Below, piece after piece: positions 10,324-19,093 of a stretch of DNA of 64,000 nt (its first letter is position 1; every line of letters starts with the position of its first letter). The notes beneath the pieces were generated by a model. That model ran no database searches. It had not been told where the DNA came from and saw only the letters and a list, made by a program, of their open reading frames with translations. Where the stretch lies: the NCBI RefSeq assembly GCF_038002965.1, contig NZ_JBBOOE010000001.1, forward strand, positions 3,205,001 through 3,269,000, read 5' to 3'. A program made the translations under genes and the position numbers. Source of the DNA: Robertmurraya sp. FSL R5-0851. Its GTDB lineage: Bacteria; Bacillota; Bacilli; Bacillales; Cytobacillaceae.

Positions 10324-10472
10324 TATTTTGTTTCACGGTGTAAAGTAACTCGCTTTAATCTTGGGCAATATTTTTTCAGCTCGATACGATCTGGGTTATT
10401 GCGCTTATTTTTTGTAGTGATATAGTTACGATCACCAGTTTCAGTGCAAGCTAATGTAATGTTCACACGCAT
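10323..10472 (-). CDS. rpmG: 50S ribosomal protein L33, zinc-free (C-) type
   Basis: A 49-residue ribosomal protein that reads [17 protein letters not shown] and continues to [17 protein letters not shown]. The L33 framework NKRNNPDR is intact. Each of the two CxxC pairs that bind zinc in C+ paralogues has lost one cysteine (CTET and CPRL), leaving only two Cys, which places it in the zinc-independent class. The ATG has a GGAGGG site about six bases upstream. No Zur-like operator is visible before it, so zinc repression of this copy is not indicated. Confidence 0.93.
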   Translation of the reverse strand: MRVNITLACTETGDRNYITTKNKRNNPDRIELKKYCPRLKRVTLHRETK

Positions 10473-10546
10473 ATTTATCCCTCCAAACTCTATCTGTTCA
10501 GACTTGTTCGTTATTTGTTCATACGACTTTTCTATAATACCATTAT

Positions 10547-11176
10547 TTATTTTGAAATGCTAGTGTGTTTTTTTAAAATTGTATCATTAAGATGTAAAAG
10601 CAAATTCTTCTCCGTTCCTTGAACCACCCACGCGGTGCCTTTTCTCGAAGTTTGAGCTGGTACGGTTAAGTCGAGTGTAAAGATACTTGCCGCAGCGCCC
10701 TTTCCCATCGGCTGATATTTCAAAATTCCTTTCGTTTGATCGGCCCATATTTGTTCTGTTGGAATATTCCAAAGAGGCTGTACGGTTTGTTGAATCGCTC
10801 CTTCTTCGGATTGCCCATTTACTAGAAACATCTTTTCACCTGAAAGATGAAAAATCACTCTTTCAAGTGGCGATACAAACGAGAGATGTTCGGTTGCCAC
10901 TTCGTGATGACGGCTCATAAAGACTAGCTTCATGTTCTTTTCCACTGCACTATGATTTCTGACATACACTTGGAACAATCGAACTTTTGAATGGATACTT
11001 TCTTCTTTAACATGAATGGAAATCAACTCTGAAGAGATTATTTTTTCATGCCCATTGGAGATCCAATGCATATTTCCACCTATCCATAAACCCGGTATAG
11101 TTGAAAACTGTTTTCTCATATAAGGAGTGTGCTCAACTGGATCCTTTTCTATCGACAGATACGTATTTGTTATCAT
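10547..11176 (-). CDS. unknown protein, last gene of the DUF4912 operon
   Basis: I do not recognise this 209-residue protein. It has no signal peptide or membrane helix, and alternates short hydrophobic strands with polar turns, suggesting a beta-sandwich. Features that may help identify it are [15 protein letters not shown] near residues 27-41, an FQVYVRNHS stretch and a Trp-containing C-terminal third. Its ATG lies one base past the stop of the nucleotidyltransferase gene and its AAGGGGTG ribosome site is inside that gene, so the two are almost certainly cotranscribed. Context suggests a role with sugar polymers, perhaps a binding or accessory protein; this is inference only. Confidence 0.7.
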   Translation of the reverse strand: MITNTYLSIEKDPVEHTPYMRKQFSTIPGLWIGGNMHWISNGHEKIISSELISIHVKEESIHSKVRLFQVYVRNHSAVEKNMKLVFMSRHHEVATEHLSFVSPLERVIFHLSGEKMFLVNGQSEEGAIQQTVQPLWNIPTEQIWADQTKGILKYQPMGKGAAASIFTLDLTVPAQTSRKGTAWVVQGTEKNLLLHLNDTILKKHTSISK

Positions 11177-11177
11177 A

Positions 11178-12620
11178 TTACACCCCTTGATAGATTGTTA
11201 TTTGATTACGGCATTCATAGGCCATTGCTCTAGCAGTTTCAATACTCTCCGCATGTGTATAAATGGTTATATATTCTTCCATTTCGAACGGAAAAATATA
11301 TATCCAACGATTATCACTTAAGTGGAGCTGAACTCCTTCTTTTATGTTTATATCCCTTGTTTTTTCAAGCATACTCTCAATAAGTATTCTAACCATTTTA
11401 CTTTTTAATTGTGAGGGACAATGTATTTTTGTTATAGTCACTATTGCATCAATTGGGAGCTTTGTTTCAAGACTCTCCATGCTGTATTCACTACCTTGAT
11501 AATCCTCATGCTCATAAATAAGGCCATTTTCATAAAAATTTTCAGGTTTGGTAGCAGCACTACTACTTATTTTACTCTGAATCTCTTTCTTTTCAAAAAC
11601 CACCATATTATCCAGCATACTCGCTCCTTCTTCAACCACAACAAATGAAGCGATGACACAATTTACAATATGAGAGTCCTTTTTTATTTGAACTCCATCC
11701 CATAGAATGGAATCTTCTATAAAACAGTCCACCTCTATTACACAATTTTTCCCAATGACGGTATTTGCTCCAATGATCGTATTGGAACCAAGTTTTGAAC
11801 CTTCACCAATTAGAACGGGACCTTCAATTCTACACAAAGGATCAATTTCACAATTTGGGCCAACCCACACATCTTTTTTAATCTCCTTGTACCCTCTTTT
11901 TTCTTTCCATCCCAAGAAGGGTGACAAGAAATCTCGATGTACTTGGTGGTATGTATGAATTTGACCTATGTCCATCCAGTAGCCCTCCAAACTAAAGCTG
12001 TAAAGAGCAACATTCTTCTCCAGTAATAAGGGAAATAAATCATGGCTAAAATCGAATGGACAGTCGCATGGAATATAGTTTAATATGGATGGTTCAATTA
12101 TATAAATCCCTGTATTGATTTGATCACTAAAGATTAGGTGCTGAGGCGGCTTTTCAAGAAAACAACGAACTTTCCCTTTCTTATCTTTGATGACTATCCC
12201 GTAATGTTCAGGTTGTGCTATCGAGGTTGTTATTACCGTAAGCTCACTTCTTGATTCAAAATGGAATGTAACAGCCTTTTGAAGATTAAATTGATTAACC
12301 ACATCTGAAGATATAACAATAAATGTTCCATCAATAAATTCCTTTAAAGCTTGAAGACCACCTGCTGTACCCATCGGGTTTGTCTCATATAAATAAACAA
12401 GCTTAACTCCATATTTGCTCCCGTCACCACAATGTTTTTGTATTTTTGTCGCTAGATGATGGATTGTTATGGCTATTTCCGTTACTCCCTGTGACTTTAA
12501 CCATGAGATACAAAGATCAATGACAGGAGTATTCAAAATTGGTACGAGAGGTTTAGGAGTTAATAATGTAAGTGGCGACATCCGGGACCCTTTCCCACCA
12601 GCCAATATCACGCCCTTCAT
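11178..12620 (-). CDS. sugar-phosphate nucleotidyltransferase with LbH repeats and orphan phosphomannomutase C-terminal domain
   Basis: Predicted to join a sugar-1-phosphate and an NTP to form an NDP-sugar donor. Residues 1-235 form the nucleotidyltransferase domain, with the signature LAGGKGSRMSPLT and PKPLVP, the metal Asp in ISSDV, and the EKPP motif. A left-handed beta-helix of hexapeptide repeats (GPVLIGEGSKLGSNTIIGAN onward) covers about 250-330. The last ~100 residues (KMVRILIES, then GVQLHLSDNRWIYIFPFEMEEYITIYTHAES) resemble the C-terminal domain of phosphomannomutase. The catalytic mutase domains and their phosphoserine loop are absent. The related full-length fusions are mannose-1-phosphate guanylyltransferase-like, so GDP-mannose or a glucose equivalent is plausible. 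It has a GAGGAG site at 8 bases and is the third gene of the operon. Confidence 0.85.
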   Translation of the reverse strand: MKGVILAGGKGSRMSPLTLLTPKPLVPILNTPVIDLCISWLKSQGVTEIAITIHHLATKIQKHCGDGSKYGVKLVYLYETNPMGTAGGLQALKEFIDGTFIVISSDVVNQFNLQKAVTFHFESRSELTVITTSIAQPEHYGIVIKDKKGKVRCFLEKPPQHLIFSDQINTGIYIIEPSILNYIPCDCPFDFSHDLFPLLLEKNVALYSFSLEGYWMDIGQIHTYHQVHRDFLSPFLGWKEKRGYKEIKKDVWVGPNCEIDPLCRIEGPVLIGEGSKLGSNTIIGANTVIGKNCVIEVDCFIEDSILWDGVQIKKDSHIVNCVIASFVVVEEGASMLDNMVVFEKKEIQSKISSSAATKPENFYENGLIYEHEDYQGSEYSMESLETKLPIDAIVTITKIHCPSQLKSKMVRILIESMLEKTRDINIKEGVQLHLSDNRWIYIFPFEMEEYITIYTHAESIETARAMAYECRNQITIYQGV

Positions 12621-12660
12621 TCTTATCTCTCCTCTACATCCTTTGTTTGTGCGAACTTAG

Positions 12661-13842
12661 TTACAACCTAATCTGCATAACCGTTTCTTCAAAAACTCGG
12701 TGTGTATCCTCTGCAATTTTATTCCAGCTATACATCGTATCAACCATTCTCTTTCCACTCTCACCTAATTGTATGGCAAGTTCTTCATTGTCTAAAAGCA
12801 TCATTGCCTGCTCAATAAAACTCTTGGCATTATTGCTACTCATTAATAACCCCGTGTGTAAATGACTAATAATGCTCTTTAAACCTCCAACATTCGATAC
12901 AATCGTTGGTTTCGAGTAGGCCATAGCTTCTAACGCAACGATCCCAAACGGCTCATACAAACTTGGAAAAACAGCTAAATAGCATTGTTTAAAGAGAGCT
13001 TCTCTTTCGTCATCTGTAACAAATCCAATGAAATGAATATTGTTCAACCCAAGGACTTCCACTCGGTGTCTAAACTCTTGAAGCATTGGACCTTTCCCAG
13101 CAATAATAAAGTAAACATCAGGTCGACTTCTTTCCATTTCTTTTGCTGCCTCAATAAGAGTATGGAAACCTTTTTCATTTACCATCCGACCAATTGAAAA
13201 TACCATTTTTTTCTTCTTATGAATGGGGAATTTTTCTAAGATTTCCTTTTTATAAGTAATGTTGGCAATGCTTGTATCTATTCCATTAGGAATCATGACA
13301 ATTTTTTCGGGCTCTATTTTAAAAATGTGAAGTACTTCTTCTTTCATAGAAGAGCTACAAATAATGATTTTATCTGAATGATGAATGAGCTCTTTCTCTT
13401 GTTCATAAATCTTTTTTTGCATTTCAGTATATATTCCTTCATTCCTACCATGTTCAGTAGCGTGTATCGTTGTAACTAAAGGTAACTGTCGTTTCTCTTT
13501 CAATGTCACCGCAGCAGCACCTACAAGCCAATCGTGAGCATGAATCAAAGCATATTCATGTTCTTTCATCAGATCCATTGCTTGATGAACAATTGATAAA
13601 TTTAAGCCTCCGACCCAACGAATAAAGCTGGGGTCTCCCTCATTCAAAGGAACTACCCTAAATATTTCTATATTACCTATTCTTTCATACATTGGAAGCG
13701 CCTCGACCCAAGTCGTTATGATATGAATCTGATAGCCAATGATCGTTAATGCTTTAGCTAATCCTTCCACATGCCTAGACAATCCTCCAACAACATTTGG
13801 AGGGTATTCCCATGAGAGCATTAGAATTTTCTTATTGTTCAC
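12661..13842 (-). CDS. family 4 glycosyltransferase (GT-B fold, glycogen synthase-like)
   Basis: A cytosolic retaining glycosyltransferase predicted to use the NDP-sugar made by its neighbour. The N-terminal half has the acceptor loop SWEYPPNVVGGLSRHVEGLA and HAHDWLVGAAA, both typical of starch and glycogen synthase-like GT4 enzymes. The C-terminal half has the nucleotide-sugar E(x7)E motif EPFGIVALEAMAYSKP. No membrane segment is seen. The start is uncertain: a GTG at 13842 gives the usual short N-terminus, while a GTG at 13854 lies too close to AAGGAAA. Either way the gene overlaps the end of the DUF4912 gene, implying translational coupling. Confidence 0.88.
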   Translation of the reverse strand: MNNKKILMLSWEYPPNVVGGLSRHVEGLAKALTIIGYQIHIITTWVEALPMYERIGNIEIFRVVPLNEGDPSFIRWVGGLNLSIVHQAMDLMKEHEYALIHAHDWLVGAAAVTLKEKRQLPLVTTIHATEHGRNEGIYTEMQKKIYEQEKELIHHSDKIIICSSSMKEEVLHIFKIEPEKIVMIPNGIDTSIANITYKKEILEKFPIHKKKKMVFSIGRMVNEKGFHTLIEAAKEMERSRPDVYFIIAGKGPMLQEFRHRVEVLGLNNIHFIGFVTDDEREALFKQCYLAVFPSLYEPFGIVALEAMAYSKPTIVSNVGGLKSIISHLHTGLLMSSNNAKSFIEQAMMLLDNEELAIQLGESGKRMVDTMYSWNKIAEDTHRVFEETVMQIRL

Positions 13843-14320
13843 GTTCCCACTCACTTTCCTTCACATTTTCATAGAAGCTGTATGTGCTAACATATTCATT
13901 CCATTCACGTGAATTTTTTACAATGACATGAAGTGACTTCTGTTCTTCAAGGAAATCCGTTTGTTCTATTTGGATAAACTCAGAACGATGAACTGGGAAG
14001 TATTGTTCCTCCACGAAAAACCCTAATTCCAGTAAATATACTTTGTTATCCTTCAAACCTTTTAATGTCCAATAGTTTTGTTGTACAGGAACACTAATAT
14101 CTAAGAAAGGAAACTTTGTCTCATTATTATCGAGTTGTTTGGTCACATCATAAACTCTCACAATCTGACCTACAAGAGACTGTTTAAAAAAGCGTTGTAT
14201 AACATCCATTTTTAGTGGTGACGTATACCAACAAACGAAAAGCTTGTCTTTAGCAATAAATTGAGTGTGTATCCCATCCTTTTCTTTTGTTTTAGCCAAT
14301 GTATCGGAAACAATCGTCAT
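13832..14320 (-). CDS. DUF4912 domain protein
   Basis: A 162-residue soluble protein matching my recollection of DUF4912: a FVCWYTSP strand near the N-terminus, a central VRVYDVT stretch, and YWTLKGLKDNKVYLLELGF, then a polar C-terminal tail. The function of this family is unknown. It is often found near sugar-polymer genes in Firmicutes and thermophiles, a recollection I cannot check here. The ATG at 14320 has GAGGTG five bases upstream; the longer frame would start inside that site. It is the first gene of a four-gene minus-strand operon. Confidence 0.72.
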   Translation of the reverse strand: MTIVSDTLAKTKEKDGIHTQFIAKDKLFVCWYTSPLKMDVIQRFFKQSLVGQIVRVYDVTKQLDNNETKFPFLDISVPVQQNYWTLKGLKDNKVYLLELGFFVEEQYFPVHRSEFIQIEQTDFLEEQKSLHVIVKNSREWNEYVSTYSFYENVKESEWEREQ

Positions 14321-14332
14321 TATGCACCTCAA

Positions 14333-14635
14333 GAATTTAGAAATTAACAGTATATGTTTTCAGTCTTTAAAAATACCTATTTGTTAGTTTCATCGTAGCA
14401 CTGATAGGTTTCTCTCACAATAAACACATTTTGTCGTAATCTGCCTAACCCCGTCACACCTTTTTTTATAGGAAGAATTATTTTTAAAATTTACAGGTCT
14501 TGTAAGAAAAACTAGTCATTTCGACCTTTTTTTCTCATTTACCTCGACAAAACCCTCTTATCTTCTTACTTTGATTCGAAAATTGTCGTGTATAGTGATA
14601 CAATGTTTTTATTGATTTTTTAAGAGGTGAAAGAA
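14333..14635. other. divergent intergenic region between the DUF4912 operon and the yqzD-like gene
   Basis: About 300 bases without a gene, AT-rich with several T runs. A TACAAT near 14598-14603 could be the -10 box of the plus-strand pair, but its -35 partner is weak. No confident promoter was found for the minus-strand operon; a TATACT lies about 35 bases before its start. Confidence 0.4.
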
Positions 14636-15004
14636 ATGGAATATGTGTTACTAAGTTTATTGGTTATATCTATACTACTCTTCGTCCTATCTTTTTTTGT
14701 TAAGGATCCGGTGAAAGAGCTTAAGAATGAAATTGATCAGTTATCCCTAAACCAAATTCAAGAGCTATATCAAATGAAGAGAAAAATAAAGATTCTCGAG
14801 GAGGAACTTTTAGTACCCGATTCAGATTTCTCTGGTACTGCTTCTCAAAAAAGAGAGGTTCATGCTATTTTAAAGAACCAAGTTTGGTCACTATCTCAAC
14901 AAGGTCTCTCCATTGAACAAATTGCAAAGCAATCTTCTCTTCCTATTGAGGATGTTGAGATTATTTTAAATGAGTTTTCTATGAGAGGAGAAACATATGA
15001 ATAA
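14636..15004 (+). CDS. membrane-anchored protein with C-terminal HTH-like segment (YqzD position)
   Basis: A 122-residue protein of unknown function. One N-terminal membrane helix (about 3-24) is followed by a charged coiled-coil segment (27-65). The C-terminal segment from about residue 85 reads like a helix-turn-helix, with LSQQGLSIEQIAKQSSLPIEDVEIIL. The ATG at 14636 is preferred, with AGAGGTG six bases upstream. It overlaps the next gene by eight bases. In B. subtilis the yqzD-yqzC pair lies next to the pst operon, so this is probably yqzD, but the assignment is positional. Confidence 0.7.
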   Translation: MEYVLLSLLVISILLFVLSFFVKDPVKELKNEIDQLSLNQIQELYQMKRKIKILEEELLVPDSDFSGTASQKREVHAILKNQVWSLSQQGLSIEQIAKQSSLPIEDVEIILNEFSMRGETYE

Positions 15005-15506
15005 GATTCACCTAAGAGCATTCGCTTTTGGTCTTCTCTTATCCACTTGCATATTTGGGACGTATTATTACTTTTCTGGAGACAATGGAGCAGCAGCTAA
15101 GCTAAGTAATGAAGAGTTAATTGCCCAAGTAGAAGATAAAGGATATAAAGTAGTTGAAGAAAAAGCATATGAAGAATTAGAAGCAAAGGCAAAGGATGCT
15201 GAGGCAACACCACCTGAAGAAGAAACAAAAGAGACAGAACAAACGGATACCACGAAAGAAGAGACAGCCAAAGAAGAAGAACAGCCTGCGGAAGCAGTTA
15301 AGGAGTACAAACTTAACATTATTAGTGGGATGCAATCGAGTGAGATTGCCACACTTTTAAAGGACGCAGGAATCATCACTGATGCTTTTGAATTCGAACA
15401 ATATTTAATCAATACTGGTTATCATACGAAAGTTCAACTAGGTGAGTTTGTCGTAAAAAGCGATATGACATTCGAACAACTTGCAAAGATCATAACAAAA
15501 AGCTGA
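14997..15506 (+). CDS. membrane-anchored protein with MltG-like LysM subdomain (YqzC position)
   Basis: A 169-residue protein with an N-terminal membrane anchor or signal (about 5-27), a long acidic Glu/Lys/Thr-rich linker (about 55-100) and a C-terminal domain of about 65 residues. The domain (GMQSSEIATLLKDAGII ... LGEFVVKSDMTFEQLAKIIT) resembles the small LysM-like subdomain of the endolytic transglycosylase MltG/YceG, but the catalytic domain is missing. It could bind peptidoglycan outside the membrane. AGGAGA precedes the ATG and it is translationally coupled to the gene before it. Confidence 0.72.
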   Translation: MNKIHLRAFAFGLLLSTCIFGTYYYFSGDNGAAAKLSNEELIAQVEDKGYKVVEEKAYEELEAKAKDAEATPPEEETKETEQTDTTKEETAKEEEQPAEAVKEYKLNIISGMQSSEIATLLKDAGIITDAFEFEQYLINTGYHTKVQLGEFVVKSDMTFEQLAKIITKS

Positions 15507-15532
15507 AGATGAATTTCTCTTCAGCTTTTTAT
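15500..15532. terminator. bidirectional terminator between the yqzC-like gene and phoU
   Basis: AGCTGAAGA and TCTTCAGCT arms with TTTTT on both strands, serving the convergent genes on either side. Confidence 0.85.
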
Positions 15533-15533
15533 A

Positions 15534-16193
15534 TTATTCATTTAAGTCATAGTGCCTACCTTTAACAAGATAAAACGTGTGTTCAGCAATATTGGTCACA
15601 TGATCCGCCGCTCTTTCTAGATAACGGCAAGTAAAAGATAGTTGTGTAATTTGCGCCAGAAATTCTGGCTTTTCTTGATTGATTCTCAAAAGCTCTTGTA
15701 TGGTTACGCCATACAAATTGTCAACATCATCATCCATATCTGCCACCTGTTTTGCCTTTTGTACATCCTCCTCAATAAACGACTCTAGGGAGAGCTTTAA
15801 CATTTTTGATGTAATTTCATACATTTCTTTAATATGAACAATTGGTTTTACATGTTCTTCACTGCCGATTCGAATAGCTGACTTCGCCACATTGACCGCA
15901 AAGTCGGCAATGCGCTCGATATCGGTAGCAATTTTAATAGCTACAATGATTCGGCGTAAGTCTATAGCTACAGGTTGCTGCTTTGCAATTAAAAGAATAG
16001 CAAAGTCGTTAATTTCTTCATACATCACATCAGCTCTTGTATCATTTTCCATGATTTCTAGCGCAAGTTCCACGTTCTTTGTCTCTAATGCAGTGATTGA
16101 CTCTTTTAATGCTTCATCTGCAAAGTTCCCTAGCTCAACTAGCTTATTTTGAAGTTCCTTAAGATCAAAATGAAATTTTTCACGTACAACCAT
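15534..16193 (-). CDS. phoU: phosphate-specific transport accessory protein PhoU
   Basis: Cytoplasmic two-repeat helical-bundle protein that modulates Pst transport and phosphate signalling. Both PhoU repeats carry the metal-binding ExxxD pattern (about residues 62-71 and in the second half near MDDDVDNLYG). The start at 16193 is preferred (AAAGGAAG seven bases upstream), giving 219 residues, the family length. It is the last gene of the pst operon, 62 bases after pstB with no terminator between. Confidence 0.94.
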   Translation of the reverse strand: MVVREKFHFDLKELQNKLVELGNFADEALKESITALETKNVELALEIMENDTRADVMYEEINDFAILLIAKQQPVAIDLRRIIVAIKIATDIERIADFAVNVAKSAIRIGSEEHVKPIVHIKEMYEITSKMLKLSLESFIEEDVQKAKQVADMDDDVDNLYGVTIQELLRINQEKPEFLAQITQLSFTCRYLERAADHVTNIAEHTFYLVKGRHYDLNE

Positions 16194-16255
16194 ATTTGTC
16201 TTCCTTTCATGTCCGATTGGTATTGTTAACAATCAAATCGTTTGTTATGAGTATA

Positions 16256-17089
16256 TTATCCGAAGCGACCAGTAATATAGTCTTCTGTACGTTGATCAGA
16301 AGGAGTCGAGAATATTTTGTTTGTATCGTCAAATTCTACTACTTCTCCATTTAAGAAAAATGCCGTTTTATCCGAAATACGGGCAGCTTGCTGCATATTA
16401 TGTGTAACAATTATGATACTATATTCCTTTTTAAGCTCTTGGACCAATTGCTCTACTTTAAGAGTCGAAATAGGATCAAGGGCTGACGTAGGTTCATCCA
16501 TTAAGATAACATCTGGCTCGATGGCTAAACAGCGCGCAATACAAAGACGTTGTTGCTGACCTCCGGAGAGACCGTACGCATTTTCATTCAAACGATCTTT
16601 TACTTCATCCCAAATTGCCGCACCGCGCAAACTCTTTTCAACAATCTCATCAAGAACTTTTTTATTGCGAATTCCATGAATTTTAGGTCCATATGCAATA
16701 TTTTCATAAATGGATTTTGGAAATGGATTTGGTTTTTGGAAAACCATTCCTACGTTTGTTCGTAAATCTTCCACTTTATATGATTTATCTAATATACTTC
16801 TTTCACGATACAAAATATCTCCAGAAATTTTCACCACTGGAATCAGTTCAACCATTCGATTTAACGTTTTAATAAATGTTGACTTCCCACAACCTGAAGG
16901 ACCAATGATGGCTGTTACTTCCCTCTCATTTATATCAAGGTTAATATTCTTTAATGCATGGTCTGTACCATACCAAAGGTTCAAATCCTTCGTTTGATAA
17001 GCAAGGCTCTTCTTACTTCCCTTATTTGCACTCATATGATCACTAGACTCTTCCGCAGTTTTATTTTCACTGTATGTTGAAACGACCAT
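16256..17089 (-). CDS. pstB: phosphate ABC transporter ATPase PstB
   Basis: ATP-binding subunit that powers phosphate import through PstA-PstC. Walker [11 protein letters not shown]-loop in [14 protein letters not shown] signature [16 protein letters not shown] and Walker [13 protein letters not shown] are present in order, followed by the switch His in VTHNMQQA. The 25-30 residue polar N-terminal extension precedes the conserved [12 protein letters not shown]. subtilis has two tandem pstB genes; only one is here. The ATG follows GAGGGG by nine to ten bases. Confidence 0.96.
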   Translation of the reverse strand: MVVSTYSENKTAEESSDHMSANKGSKKSLAYQTKDLNLWYGTDHALKNINLDINEREVTAIIGPSGCGKSTFIKTLNRMVELIPVVKISGDILYRERSILDKSYKVEDLRTNVGMVFQKPNPFPKSIYENIAYGPKIHGIRNKKVLDEIVEKSLRGAAIWDEVKDRLNENAYGLSGGQQQRLCIARCLAIEPDVILMDEPTSALDPISTLKVEQLVQELKKEYSIIIVTHNMQQAARISDKTAFFLNGEVVEFDDTNKIFSTPSDQRTEDYITGRFG

Positions 17090-17109
17090 CGTAAAACCCC
17101 TCCACCCAA

Positions 17110-17994
17110 TTAAAATCTTCTTTGAAATTTATTTCTTATTAACACTGCTATTGAGTTCATTATGAATAAAACCAATAATAGAACAACAATGGTTGCAGCC
17201 GCTAGGTTTGCATATTCATCCACTAAAGCTGAATCAATGGTCCAGTAATAAATTTGCAGCGGCATGACCGTAAATTTATCTAAAAGACCTTCAGGTAATG
17301 GAATAATAAATGCTGGAATACCAATTACTACAAGTGGTGCTGTTTCACCAATTGCACGTGATAATGCTAAAATGACTCCGGTTAAAATCCCTGGTAGTGC
17401 AGCAGGTAAAACTACGTTTTTTATCGTTTGCCATTTCGTCGCACCCATTCCATAAGACGCTTCCCTTAAGAACTGAGGAACCGCACGAATGGCTTCTTGA
17501 CTTGCAACGACTACTACAGGAAGAACCAATAGAGCCATTGTGAATCCTCCGGCTAAAACTACTGCTCCTAGATTTAATCCTCTTACAAAGATTGTTAAAC
17601 CCAAAATTCCAAAAACGATGGAAGGAACTCCAGCAAGATTAGATATATTCATTTGTATAAAGGCTTGTAATCGACCCTTTTTTGCATATTCTTCTAAATA
17701 AATAGCAGTACCTACTCCTAGGATTAATGTTACTGGTGCGACCACTAGCATTAGCCACAAGGTACCCATGATTGCTCCCTTAATACCGGCTCTCTCTGCG
17801 TTTGTAGAAAGTCTGTTATTTAAGAAGTCAAAATCAATCCAACCAAGGCTCTGTGCAAATACTCGATAAATTAATACGACCAAAACAAGTAGTCCAAATA
17901 AGGTCGCTAAAAGAAACAAGGTTTTTGCTATACGATTAGTAAGGAGACGAGATGTCATCTTTTTTTGAACTTGATTTGTATCAACGTATTTCAT
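17110..17994 (-). CDS. pstA: phosphate ABC transporter permease PstA
   Basis: Membrane permease subunit that pairs with PstC to form the phosphate channel. About six helices are visible, with the inner-membrane loop [22 protein letters not shown] that docks to the ATPase. The ATG at 17994 has GGGAGGAAT six bases upstream, giving 294 residues; the longer frame has an unlikely N-terminus. It starts one base before the pstC stop codon region, so the two are tightly coupled. Confidence 0.95.
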   Translation of the reverse strand: MKYVDTNQVQKKMTSRLLTNRIAKTLFLLATLFGLLVLVVLIYRVFAQSLGWIDFDFLNNRLSTNAERAGIKGAIMGTLWLMLVVAPVTLILGVGTAIYLEEYAKKGRLQAFIQMNISNLAGVPSIVFGILGLTIFVRGLNLGAVVLAGGFTMALLVLPVVVVASQEAIRAVPQFLREASYGMGATKWQTIKNVVLPAALPGILTGVILALSRAIGETAPLVVIGIPAFIIPLPEGLLDKFTVMPLQIYYWTIDSALVDEYANLAAATIVVLLLVLFIMNSIAVLIRNKFQRRF

Positions 17995-17995
17995 C

Positions 17996-18967
17996 TTAAT
18001 ATTCCTCCCTAAACTTACGAGAGATATACTGGGCAATTAAATTCATGACTAGTGTAAAAACAAATAAAGTCATTGCCACTGCATAAAGACTGTAATAAAG
18101 CGTGGAACCTGCAGGAGCATCTCCTCCTGTAACTTCTACTATATATGCAGTCATTGTTTGCATGGATTGGGTAATATCAAATGTGAAGACTTTGTTACTT
18201 CCACTTGCTATAGTTACGATCATCGTTTCACCAATTGCGCGGGAAATTCCGAGAACAAATGAAGCAACAATTCCAGATATAGCAGCGGGAACGACTACCT
18301 TCCAAGTTACTTCAAATTTTGTCGACCCTAAACCTAAGGCTCCTTCTCTCATTGCATTAGGTACGGAGCTCATTGCGTCTTCCGAAAGAGAAGCAACCAT
18401 TGGAATAATCATAATCCCCATAACTATACCCGGACTGAGGATATTGGTAGGCTCAAGTGTAGGTATAAGCTTTGTTAATAGGGGAGTCACAAATGTAAAA
18501 GCAAAGAAACCATATACAATCGTTGGAATACCTGCAAGTATTTCTAACATTGGTTTTAGTAATTTTCTAACTCTGTCAGACGCATACTCACTTAAATATA
18601 CAGCTGTCATTAGTCCAATAGGAATCGCTACTAACATAGCTATAGCAGAAGATATGATGGTCGCAGTTAGTAATGGCAAAACACCAAATTGTGCACTTTC
18701 ACCAAGTGGCTTTAAGACTGTGCCAGTAAAAAACTCCACAAAGGAGACCTCTCTAAAAAACGCGATTGTTTCTGTTAATAAGGTTAGTACAATACCTATA
18801 GTTGTTAAAATAGAAATAATAGCAATGGTAAGTAGTATTTTAGGCATTAACCCCTCTAAAACACTAGCCGTACTAACAGAACGCTTGTTTTTCTCAATCA
18901 TCTCTCGAACACTTAATGTATTCGATTCCCTTGATACATCTTTTTCCAAGGATAAAACCCCTTTCAT
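17996..18967 (-). CDS. pstC: phosphate ABC transporter permease PstC
   Basis: Membrane permease subunit of the Pst system, with a cytoplasmic N-terminal tail of about 45 residues, six helices and the ATPase-docking loop DAMSSVPNAMREGALGLGSTKF. The start is not certain. The ATG at 18967 is listed; a TTG six codons later has a better-placed AAAGGGG site, and a TTG at 18994 gives the longest frame. The membrane core is unaffected. Confidence 0.93.
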   Translation of the reverse strand: MKGVLSLEKDVSRESNTLSVREMIEKNKRSVSTASVLEGLMPKILLTIAIISILTTIGIVLTLLTETIAFFREVSFVEFFTGTVLKPLGESAQFGVLPLLTATIISSAIAMLVAIPIGLMTAVYLSEYASDRVRKLLKPMLEILAGIPTIVYGFFAFTFVTPLLTKLIPTLEPTNILSPGIVMGIMIIPMVASLSEDAMSSVPNAMREGALGLGSTKFEVTWKVVVPAAISGIVASFVLGISRAIGETMIVTIASGSNKVFTFDITQSMQTMTAYIVEVTGGDAPAGSTLYYSLYAVAMTLFVFTLVMNLIAQYISRKFREEY

Positions 18968-19026
18968 CCAGACCCTATCATCCTTATCATGCAATGAATG
19001 ATTCTTTTTATTCTAATGTTAAACAG

Positions 19027-19062
19027 CTAAGAAGATGAGAATGACCCCTCTCATCTTCTTAG
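19027..19062 (-). promoter_or_regulatory. 14-bp stem-loop between pstS and pstC
   Basis: A perfect 14-base inverted repeat (CTAAGAAGATGAGA and its complement) around an 8-base loop lies between pstS and pstC. No T run follows on the minus strand, so it is more likely an mRNA-stabilising or attenuating hairpin that raises PstS over the permease than a full terminator. Confidence 0.7.
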
Positions 19063-19093
19063 TACTCCAGATTAGTTTCTGAATACCTTCTTA

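Noticed and set aside
10473..10546. Zur box before rpmG
   Set aside because: No AAATCGTAAT-type palindrome is present.
18102..19001. 300-codon plus-strand open frame antisense to pstC
   Set aside because: Wholly explained by the codon use of pstC; no start signal and no recognisable protein.
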